From B1-G15 sp964346135 (GTDB taxonomy: Archaea > Thermoproteota > Bathyarchaeia > Bathyarchaeales > Bathyarchaeaceae): 8,451 nucleotides of DNA. The DNA lies in NCBI GenBank assembly GCA_964346135.1, contig CAYFTS010000030.1, forward strand, positions 1 to 8,451, read 5' to 3'. The position numbers and the translations under genes are program-made. Below are positions 1 through 5,679 of the stretch, in pieces. The notes under the pieces are model-generated. The model searched no databases, was not told the DNA's origin, and was given only the letters and a program-made list of their open reading frames with translations. Each line of letters starts with the position of its first letter. Position 1 is the stretch's first letter.

Positions 1-750
1 GACATAACCAAGAGAGCTGGGCTCAAAAAAATAATACTGGAGCTCGGAGGCCTAGGACCCCTCATTGTCATGAACGACGCCAACGTTGAAAAAGCTGTTG
101 AAGACATAATCTTCGGGTGCTACACAACTGGCGGCCAGTGCTGTTGCGCCAATGAAAGAATCCTCGTTCAAGAAGGCATCCATGACAAGCTCGTCAAGGC
201 TCTTGTACCGAAAGTCAAGAAGATGAAGCTGGGCGATCCCTTAAAGGATTCTACAGATATGGGGCCTCTAAACAACGAGCCAGTTGTTCAAAAGATGGAG
301 AGGCACGTTGAGGATGCAGTTGGCAGAGGAGCAAAAGTCCTAGCTGGAGGAACCAGAGCCCAAGGATTTCCAACAAAACTTTACTACCCTCCAACCGTGG
401 TCGACGATGTTCCAACAGAAGCTCTATTTAACAATGTGGAGACGTTTGGTCCCGTGGCCCCAATCCTCGCTTTCAAAACGTTGGACGACGCCATTGAAAT
501 AGCTAATGCCCCGAGGTACGGCCTCAGCATGGCTATACATACGAAAAACCTTAGAACTGCTTGGGAAGCTTGCAGAAGACTCCACGCTGGTCAAATATGC
601 GTAAACGAGTCAGTCTATTATTGGGACTATAACAACCCTTGGGGAGGATTCAGGAAGACAGGCTTTGGTCGAGTCGCTGGCAAATGGAATTTTGAGTCCT
701 TTACAGACTTGAAAACGCTAGTCTTTAATGTGGGAAGGAGCGAGTTCTAG
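1..750 (+). CDS. Aldehyde dehydrogenase (NAD(P)+-dependent), C-terminal part
   Basis: The reading frame is open from base 1, so the gene starts outside the window; 249 residues remain of a family usually near 480. These cover the end of the cofactor domain, the catalytic domain and the oligomerisation tail. Seen directly: ELGG (residues 14-17 of the fragment), which carries the general-base Glu; the GQCCCA segment (45-50), where the family pattern GQxC makes the middle Cys (48) the nucleophile; ETFGP, the Glu-x-Phe motif that holds the nicotinamide ribose; and a WGGFRKTGFGR segment near the end. By family knowledge the enzyme oxidises an aldehyde to a carboxylate in the cytosol. The C-terminal pattern (GKWNFESFTDLKT) does not let me choose a substrate class. 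It may handle an aldehyde produced by the nearby reductases and hydrolases, but that is inferred only from proximity. Confidence 0.93.
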   Translation, partial: DITKRAGLKKIILELGGLGPLIVMNDANVEKAVEDIIFGCYTTGGQCCCANERILVQEGIHDKLVKALVPKVKKMKLGDPLKDSTDMGPLNNEPVVQKMERHVEDAVGRGAKVLAGGTRAQGFPTKLYYPPTVVDDVPTEALFNNVETFGPVAPILAFKTLDDAIEIANAPRYGLSMAIHTKNLRTAWEACRRLHAGQICVNESVYYWDYNNPWGGFRKTGFGRVAGKWNFESFTDLKTLVFNVGRSEF

Positions 751-864
751 CCGCAAACTCCTCCTACCATAGACTGTGACAGACGCTCTCTCGCACGCGC
801 ATTTTTGGTGCCGCGGGCCGGACTTGAACTCGCGACAAATGGAGAGGTCTCCCGCAAAACTCCT
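751..864. repeat. Imperfect direct repeat flanking the tRNA-like fragment
   Basis: The 12-mer CCGCAAACTCCT at 751-762, starting just after the ALDH stop codon, recurs at 852-864 as CCGCAAAACTCCT, with one extra A. The copies are about 100 bases apart and bracket the tRNA-like 3' end. Such flanking repeats are seen at att cores, target duplications and slippage products. At this length, chance cannot be ruled out. Confidence 0.4.
806..855 (-). pseudogene. tRNA-like 3' end (T-arm, acceptor 3' strand and CCA), no matching 5' half
   Basis: Read on the minus strand, 833-806 gives a T-loop TTCAAGT in a 5+7+5 T-arm, a seven-base acceptor 3' strand CCGCGGC, a discriminator A and CCA, in exactly tRNA spacing. 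The T-stem (GCGAG against CCGGC) pairs at only three of five positions. The required acceptor partner GCCGCGG is not found upstream on the minus strand before the next gene. Further 5', GGAGACCTCTCC is self-complementary but does not make a normal anticodon arm. I therefore call this a decayed tRNA or a tRNA-derived end, such as an integration remnant, not a working tRNA. The identity of the parent tRNA is unclear. A split or intron-containing tRNA cannot be excluded. Confidence 0.45.
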
Positions 865-894
865 TTTTTGCTGTTTGTAGTTAGTTGGCGTGCA

Positions 895-902
895 TTATAT
901 AA
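895..902 (+). promoter_or_regulatory. TATA box of the M20 amidohydrolase gene
   Basis: TTATATAA lies 36-43 bases before the ATG at 938. Archaeal initiation about 25 bases downstream would give a very short leader that just includes the GAGGAG at 928-933. The box sits downstream of the in-frame GTG at 890, so that codon is unlikely to be the start. Confidence 0.6.
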
Positions 903-937
903 GCGAAGAGCATCCATACGCGTTTTCGAGGAGAAGT

Positions 938-2527
938 ATGAAAATGAGCGAAGTTTCCAAGGAGAAGAGAACTGCGATTGATTGGTTTTCTGCCAGCGAG
1001 AAGAAAATCTCTGACTTCCATCAGCTTATATGGAACTACGCTGAAACGGCTTGGCGTGAGTATAAGTCTGCCAAGGCTTACTGCGACCTTCTGAGGCAGG
1101 AGGGATTCGAGGTTGTGGAGGGAACCGGTGGCATGCCCACCGCCTTCCTAGCCACTTGGGGTAAGGGCAAACCAGTCCTCGGAACCTATGCTGAATACGA
1201 TGCGGTGCCTGGCAACTCCCAGAAGGCTGTGCCCTACAGGGCTCCGCGAGACGGTCTCCATCCTTGGGCTCCAGGCCATACTGATCCGCATTCCGGCTTA
1301 GGCGTAGCCGCTCTTGCTGGCGTTTTGGCCGCCAAGGAGGCTATGGTGAAATACAACCTGAAAGGAACATTGAAGCTTTTTGGTGAGCCGGCTGAGAAGG
1401 TTTGCGGTTCCAAGCCTGTTCACGCCGCGAAAGGCTATTACGACGGCTTTGACGCTTTCATAAGCTATCATCCGGGTTACAGCAAAAGGCAAAACAGCGC
1501 ACTTCGGGATACCCAGTGCGGATCCTACTGGAGCGTTGTGTTCACCTTCGAGTGTATGGATCCCGAGAAGTGGATAGAGGAAGAACTGCTTACCTACCCA
1601 GGTCATCCTCACGCCGTTGCTAGGTGTCCAGCCGCCATCGACGCCGTCTGCATGATGTACACTGTCACAAAATACACAAAGGAGACGATGCTGTCTCACA
1701 CTGGCTTGTGGTCGCTTAACGAGTTCATCATGATCGCAGGACAATGCACCTCAGATAACTTGCCACCGCGCATCAGTCAGATTCAATACTGTTGGCGCTC
1801 CCCAACTCTCCCCATGCAGCAACAGATCTGCAAGGTGTTGGAGAACAACGCCAAACACGTGGCCGAGGTAACTAGGTGCAGACTTTCAACTCGCTGGATT
1901 ACAAAGACACGGGTAGGCTTAACAAACCACGTTATGTCGGAAATCACCTACAAGAACCTCGAGCTCGTTGGCCCCCCAAAGTACGGGGAGGAAGCCAAGA
2001 AAGTGGGCAGACAGATTCAGAAGAACCTCGACCTTGAGCCCATGGAAGAACCATTTACCGAAGCGTGTCAAACACTGACAACACCCCAACAGACTGAAGC
2101 AGAGATCAGAAAAGGGCTTTCCTCGTGGCAGCTTAACTTTACTTCTGACGATTACGTGGAATACACCTGGCACGCTCCCACCGTAAGATTTTATACAGCC
2201 ATGGCTGACTTGAAATCCGTTCCAGATTTCGTCTATCCCGACTGGACTAGGAATGCCATGAGCGGCATACGGAGCACTGTTGACCCAATGATTTTCACAG
2301 CTAGCAAGACCATTGGAGCCACGCTTGTCGATCTGCTCGCTAAACCTCGAGAGTTGGAGAAGGCGAGAGCGGAGTTCAAGGAAAGGACCGGAGGCGGCGT
2401 CGGAGGCTCCAAGTGGGTTACACCGCTCTTACCATCAGATTTCAAACCTCCCATTGATTTGAGGTGGCCGGAGTACGTCACAACAGTTCGCGGAGAAGAG
2501 TGGTGGATACCGACACCAATGGAATAA
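938..2527 (+). CDS. M20-family amidohydrolase/peptidase, AbgB-like
   Basis: The product is 529 residues from ATG 938, chosen because GAGGAG (928-933) and a TATA box precede it; ATG 944 is an alternative and GTG 890 would lie before the TATA box. AbgB-like M20 landmarks appear in order: GTYAEYDAVPGNSQ (82-95), GHTDPHSGLG (113-122), GEPAEK (149-154), SYHPG (176-180), a lid/dimerisation domain from about 190 to 400 with PAAIDAVCMMYT, then SDDYVEYTWHAP (403-414) and a C-terminal LLAKPRELEKARAEF helix. The family hydrolyses amide bonds, for example of N-acyl or aminobenzoyl amino acids, using a dinuclear metal site in the cytosol. Several ligand positions look changed: the Cys of CGH is Asp116, the second Glu of PAEE is Lys154, and the late PWHSW His is absent. 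It is also about 50 residues longer than AbgB because of its tail. Substrate and activity are uncertain. Confidence 0.85.
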   Translation: MKMSEVSKEKRTAIDWFSASEKKISDFHQLIWNYAETAWREYKSAKAYCDLLRQEGFEVVEGTGGMPTAFLATWGKGKPVLGTYAEYDAVPGNSQKAVPYRAPRDGLHPWAPGHTDPHSGLGVAALAGVLAAKEAMVKYNLKGTLKLFGEPAEKVCGSKPVHAAKGYYDGFDAFISYHPGYSKRQNSALRDTQCGSYWSVVFTFECMDPEKWIEEELLTYPGHPHAVARCPAAIDAVCMMYTVTKYTKETMLSHTGLWSLNEFIMIAGQCTSDNLPPRISQIQYCWRSPTLPMQQQICKVLENNAKHVAEVTRCRLSTRWITKTRVGLTNHVMSEITYKNLELVGPPKYGEEAKKVGRQIQKNLDLEPMEEPFTEACQTLTTPQQTEAEIRKGLSSWQLNFTSDDYVEYTWHAPTVRFYTAMADLKSVPDFVYPDWTRNAMSGIRSTVDPMIFTASKTIGATLVDLLAKPRELEKARAEFKERTGGGVGGSKWVTPLLPSDFKPPIDLRWPEYVTTVRGEEWWIPTPME

Positions 2528-2723
2528 GAAGCTACATTTCAAAAATACACATACGCATCAATAGAGCTGGCTTCTATAACACGCTGTGACTAACATGTTG
2601 AGTCCCACATGTGGTATGTCTTTCTCGCGTTGGAGTCGAGGCTCATCGCGCGTGAAAGGCACCGAAATAGCATAGGTTTTCGAAATATGCGCACGACAAG
2701 AAAATTCCTACCATGAACGTCGT
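2528..2723. other. Convergent intergenic region with palindromes
   Basis: This gap lies between two genes that point toward each other, so it should hold two ends of transcription and no promoter. It contains AACATGTT (2592-2599) and CCACATGTGG (2605-2614), two perfect palindromes both centred on CATG and 14 bases apart. It also holds a 10-base inverted repeat with one mismatch (2620-2629 against 2649-2658) and a 19-base loop. No strong T-tract or reading frame is evident, and I cannot assign a role. Confidence 0.35.
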
Positions 2724-3485
2724 CTATTCGAGTCCCCAGGATAATGTTGCGCCACCATCAACGATAAGCGATGCCCCAGTCATGAAGGTCGAGTCGTCCG
2801 AAGCTAAGTAAAGGGCAGCATATGCTATGTCTAAAGGCTCTCCTAGCCTTCCAATCGGTATGTCTTTCGCCATTCTCTGCAATTCTTCTTCCTGCCATCC
2901 TGATTTAAGTAAAGGCGTCATTATTGGTCCTGGGCATATACAATTCACACGGATTTTATAGGAAGCACACTGCAGAGCTAACGATTTCGTTAAGGCGATT
3001 ATACCTCCCTTTGAAGCTGAGTACACAGGAACCTGCTGGGAGCCAACAAGCGCTAATTCAGAAGATGTATTGATGATTGATCCCTTCCCATTCTTCTTCA
3101 TAACTGGAATTGCATACTTGCAGCCGTAGAAAATTGCCTTCAAGTTCACGTCAAAAAGACGATTCCATTCGCTTTCGCTCGTTTTCCAAATAGGGCCTGA
3201 AGGTCCCTCAATTCCAGCGTTGTTAAACAAAACATCGAGCTTTCCAAACTCCTTTATGGCAGTTTTAATCATGCCTCTCACATCAAGTTCTCCTGACACG
3301 TCAACTTCTACAAATATCGAATCGCCGCCGTTTTTGGATATTTGAGTGACTGTTTCTGAGCCCGAACTTGCGTTGATATCAGCAACAACTACTCTTGCTC
3401 CTTCTTGAGCGAAAAGTATTGCCGTTGCACGGCCGATTCCAGATCCCGCGCCAGTAATGATAACCACTTTCTGCTGTAGCCTCAA
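2724..3485 (-). CDS. Short-chain dehydrogenase/reductase (classical SDR, 3-oxoacyl-ACP reductase-like)
   Basis: The product is 253 residues, the normal size for a classical SDR. Seen: the Rossmann motif TGAGSGIG (11-18); an acidic Asp36 at the end of beta-2, which in this family favours NAD(H) over NADP(H); NNAG (88-91); and a complete catalytic set Asn114, Ser142, Tyr155 and Lys159 with the expected 13-residue Ser-Tyr spacing. PGPIMTP (185-191) and the closing IVDGG (241-245) complete the fold. It interconverts a secondary alcohol and a ketone in the cytosol; the substrate cannot be read from sequence. The start is a TTG at 3485-3483, supported by GAGGAG eight bases upstream; no other in-frame start lies near. 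It is transcribed divergently from the MBL-fold gene and convergently with the M20 gene. Fatty-acid FabG-type names are common for such proteins, but no lipid genes are nearby. Confidence 0.93.
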   Translation of the reverse strand: MRLQQKVVIITGAGSGIGRATAILFAQEGARVVVADINASSGSETVTQISKNGGDSIFVEVDVSGELDVRGMIKTAIKEFGKLDVLFNNAGIEGPSGPIWKTSESEWNRLFDVNLKAIFYGCKYAIPVMKKNGKGSIINTSSELALVGSQQVPVYSASKGGIIALTKSLALQCASYKIRVNCICPGPIMTPLLKSGWQEEELQRMAKDIPIGRLGEPLDIAYAALYLASDDSTFMTGASLIVDGGATLSWGLE

Positions 3486-3611
3486 CTTAGAATCTCCTCT
3501 GTTAAATCCTTATCTTTCTGAGCTTTAGAGGATTTTAATCTTATCCCAGTGCGTGCACCACGAATTTTTTATTTCACACAGGCCAATAGAATAGAGAAGG
3601 TGTGTAGACTC
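3486..3611. promoter_or_regulatory. Divergent promoter region of the SDR and MBL-fold genes
   Basis: On the minus strand, GATTAAAAT (3540-3532) is a TATA-like box. Initiation about 26 bases on would give a leader near 22 bases that includes GAGGAG (3499-3494) before the SDR TTG. On the plus strand, the T-rich TTTTTTATTT (3565-3574) is a weaker candidate for the MBL gene, with AAGGTG (3597-3602) as its ribosome binding site. The boxes are about 30 bases apart, so both genes could be controlled together. Confidence 0.45.
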
Positions 3612-4535
3612 ATGCATACAAACTTTTCATTGCCGCATAAAATAAGAACTTTTCAGTCATGGTTCGAAGTTTACAAAGTTTCGGAGGGAACCTTTGCAAT
3701 TTGCGAGCCAGGACAGTGGGAGGGAGTTATATCCTATTTAATTGAAGGTCAAAACAAAGCTGTTCTACTTGATACTGGAATGGGCGTTGGAGACATTAAA
3801 AACGTTGTTGAACAGCTTACTCGCCTAAAGGTTTCCGTAGTTAACTCTCATACCCATTTCGATCACGTAGGAGACAATCATCAATTCGACGAGATTGCTG
3901 TTTTCGACAACAAGGTGGAAATTGAGAGATTGGAGAAGGGAATAACTGTTGAAGAGGAGCCTTTACATCCACCAAAAAGGTTCACGCTAACTATCAAAGA
4001 GCTAAGGAATGAGCTGAGTCAGGAGCTTCTCTACAGACCCCTGCCTAAAGGGTTCGATCCGAAATCCTACCAGATTCTTCCGAGCAAGCCAACCCACCTG
4101 CTTAAACACGAGGAATTAATCGATCTAGGAGATAGACAGCTGAAAGTGCTTCACGCTCCGGGCCACTCTCCCGGGGGCATCTGCCTACTAGACATGAATA
4201 GTCAGGAGTTGTTCACCGGGGACACGTTTTATCTAAGTTCTCTTTTCACTCATTTTTCGGAATCTGACTTTCTCGTTTATTCCCGAACAGCCGACTATCT
4301 AGCCTCGTTGGCATCTTCCATCAGCGTTTTGCGCCCCTCACATGATGATTCAAAACGCCAGCCTTTTGCTGAAAGTGAATACTTGGTTAGATTGGTGAAA
4401 GCATTCCAGAGCATCAAAGCAGAGAAGGCAAACTTCAGTCCAGGAGTGTGTCCTTACACAGGCGTAAAAATACGAGACTACAAATTTGAGGGATTCTCAA
4501 TCTGGGTGAAAGAAGATCTGGAAAACCTGCACTAG
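3612..4535 (+). CDS. Metallo-beta-lactamase-fold hydrolase
   Basis: The product is 307 residues from ATG 3612. GTG 3549 is also in frame but would place the start before the likely promoter; GTG 3600 is possible. The MBL zinc site is complete: HTHFDH (80-85) supplies His80, His82, Asp84 and His85; HAPGHSPGG supplies His185; FTGD supplies the bridging Asp204; RPSHDD supplies His244. LLDTG (52-56) is the usual beta-strand turn before the metal motif. Family members hydrolyse thioesters, lactones, phosphoesters or cyclic amides. A segment of roughly 60 residues (110-170) rich in Pro, Leu and charged residues separates the first metal motif from His185 and probably forms the substrate lid. The next gene follows 62 bases later with its own TATA-like box, so it may be partly independent. 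The substrate is unknown; lactonase or glyoxalase-II-like action is a guess only. Confidence 0.88.
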   Translation: MHTNFSLPHKIRTFQSWFEVYKVSEGTFAICEPGQWEGVISYLIEGQNKAVLLDTGMGVGDIKNVVEQLTRLKVSVVNSHTHFDHVGDNHQFDEIAVFDNKVEIERLEKGITVEEEPLHPPKRFTLTIKELRNELSQELLYRPLPKGFDPKSYQILPSKPTHLLKHEELIDLGDRQLKVLHAPGHSPGGICLLDMNSQELFTGDTFYLSSLFTHFSESDFLVYSRTADYLASLASSISVLRPSHDDSKRQPFAESEYLVRLVKAFQSIKAEKANFSPGVCPYTGVKIRDYKFEGFSIWVKEDLENLH

Positions 4536-4551
4536 ACAATCTATCCGCAGA

Positions 4552-4560
4552 AAATTATAA
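4552..4560 (+). promoter_or_regulatory. TATA-like box before the split amidohydrolase gene
   Basis: AAATTATAA lies about 40 bases before ATG 4598 and 17 bases after the MBL-fold stop codon. GAGGA at 4586-4590, seven bases before the ATG, is a suitable ribosome binding site, so a short-leader transcript is plausible. Readthrough from the upstream gene is also possible. Confidence 0.5.
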
Positions 4561-4597
4561 GATCAACTCGCTCATAAACGACGATGAGGACACCCTT

Positions 4598-4972
4598 ATG
4601 AAGAGAATCTCTGATCTCATGTCTGGGGCCATTGATCTCCATGTGTACGCTGCCCCTGACCTGCATGAACGACCTCTTGATGAGATCGGAATCGCTGAGG
4701 CAGCGCTGAACCTCGGTATGAAAGCAGTTCTATTTAAGTCTCATTACACGATTAATGCGGATAGAATGTGTTATGTCAACAAAGCGGTTCTAGGAATCCA
4801 CTGTTTCGGTGGCGTCACACTAAATTATACAGTAGGTGGATTGAATCCTCACGCCGTTGAAGCTTGCATAAAATTTGGCGGTAAAGAAGTCTGGATGCCT
4901 ACGTTTCATTCAGCACACCACGTCAAACACGCCGATACGGTATATGGAGGATACAAAATTCCAGGAGGATGA
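4598..4972 (+). CDS. Amidohydrolase resembling DUF6282 family, N-terminal part (split gene)
   Basis: This 124-residue frame encodes the first part of a TIM-barrel metal-dependent hydrolase. Visible elements are AIDLHVYAAPDLHERP (11-26), LFKSHYT (45-51), FGGVTLN, VGGLNPHAVEA and VWMPTFHSAHH. As I recall the family pattern, the start is usually DLHVHxAP, giving an HxH metal pair; here the second His is Tyr17. The frame ends in TGA at 4970-4972, just where related proteins have a loop before the next strand, and the rest of the barrel continues in the -1 frame. The two parts together make about 294 residues, close to the intact family length. I read this as one gene disrupted by a one-base loss, a sequence error, or a naturally split or shifted protein. 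The substrate is unknown. Confidence 0.78.
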   Translation: MKRISDLMSGAIDLHVYAAPDLHERPLDEIGIAEAALNLGMKAVLFKSHYTINADRMCYVNKAVLGIHCFGGVTLNYTVGGLNPHAVEACIKFGGKEVWMPTFHSAHHVKHADTVYGGYKIPGG

Positions 4973-5481
4973 AAGAGCCAAAGGTAGGAATATCGGTTCT
5001 TACAAGTAAGGGTGAACTCACTCCAGAAGTAGTTGAAATTCTTCACTTAATCGCTGAGGCGGACATCATGTTAGGCACCTCTCACCTTTACCCTGAGGAA
5101 ATTAGCGTATTAGTTAGTGAGGCAAAAGGGATAGGAGTGAAAAAAATCCTTATCACTCATCCATTTCATTTTCCGTTATCCCTCGAACAACAAGTAGAAC
5201 TATCGCGGAAAGGAGCCTACCTAGAATACTGCTTTGTATACTTTAAGTTTGGTGGGTGTAGCATCGATGAACTCGTTAACGCTATAAATAGAGTGGGCGC
5301 AGAAAGATGCGTCTTAGCCACAGATGACGCAACAGTTTACACACAGCCCGTGTACGGATTAAGAACGTTCGCCCAATCCCTTTTGAAAAAGGAGATAAGC
5401 GAGAAAGAAATAGAAAAGACGGTAAAGGAGCAACCTATGAAACTACTTAACCTAAAAGATGAAGCTATCATAAACAATTAG
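4969..5481 (+). CDS. Amidohydrolase resembling DUF6282 family, C-terminal part (split gene)
   Basis: This 170-residue frame supplies the second half of the same barrel: VGISVLTSKGELTPEVVEIL (6-25), LGTSHLYPEE (35-44), ILITHPFHFP (60-69), RCVLATDDAT (113-122) and a closing MKLLNLKDE helix. His39, His64 and Asp119 or Asp120 are the likely metal and catalytic residues, so neither half can form a complete active site alone. Its ATG overlaps the stop of the first half in ATGA. GGAGG (4964-4968) touches the ATG with no spacer, which is too close for normal ribosome binding, so independent initiation is doubtful. Sequence resembling the family is continuous across the join, which favours a frameshift within one gene over two true genes. 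Translational coupling remains possible. Two consecutive TAG stops end the frame. Confidence 0.75.
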   Translation: MKEPKVGISVLTSKGELTPEVVEILHLIAEADIMLGTSHLYPEEISVLVSEAKGIGVKKILITHPFHFPLSLEQQVELSRKGAYLEYCFVYFKFGGCSIDELVNAINRVGAERCVLATDDATVYTQPVYGLRTFAQSLLKKEISEKEIEKTVKEQPMKLLNLKDEAIINN

Positions 5482-5484
5482 TAG

Positions 5485-5665
5485 GTGTTTCTGAAGAAGA
5501 GAGTGAGAGGAACTTCAAGTTATCGGCAAGCTGAGAGGAAACAGAGAAGAACGTACTGTTATCTTTGTGGACTTATTGCTTAACGATGCCTCTATGGAGG
5601 AAGTAAACGCTTATAAAGTAAATTTTACAATACTAGAAAACTCTTCGAACCATAAAGAATACTAG
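5485..5665 (+). other. Coding-like debris between amidohydrolase and carbamoyltransferase
   Basis: The 198-base gap holds no clear gene. One frame (5507-5665) stays open for 52 codons and reads like protein: VIGKLRGNREERTVIFVDLL (from 5519), then MEEVNAYKVN. It lacks a credible start and has stops just upstream. A second frame, from GTG 5485 to TAA 5583, gives a basic 32-residue peptide ending in TYCYLCGLIA, with one CxxC pair. A third frame reads GVSEEESERNFK just before. The pattern suggests an eroded, frameshifted gene tail or small unconfirmed ORFs. The first frame ends 14 bases before the next start. I cannot name a parent family. Confidence 0.25.
5611..5618 (+). promoter_or_regulatory. 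TATA-like box of the carbamoyltransferase gene
   Basis: TTATAAAG lies about 60 bases before the TTG start at 5680 and would place initiation near 5640. The leader would then contain AAAGGAGTGA (5665-5674), the clearest ribosome binding site in the window, which fixes the TTG start. Confidence 0.5.
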
Positions 5666-5679
5666 AAAGGAGTGATAAT

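Noticed and set aside
890..937. GTG start giving the M20 protein 16 more residues
   Set aside because: The GTG precedes the TATA box at 895-902 and has no ribosome binding site, whereas ATG 938 has both a box and GAGGAG upstream.
1298..1744. Minus-strand open frame of 148 codons inside the M20 gene
   Set aside because: It lies fully inside a gene with clear family motifs, its translation shows no recognisable domain, and no promoter or ribosome binding site favours it.
2620..2658. Inverted repeat as an intrinsic terminator or small RNA
   Set aside because: It has a long loop and no T-tract after it; archaeal termination rarely uses hairpins, so I list it only as a repeat.
4945..4972. Programmed -1 frameshift signal in the split hydrolase gene
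   Set aside because: No heptameric slippery sequence is present and no clear downstream stem-loop is visible; simple mutation or sequence error explains it better, although shifting cannot be excluded.
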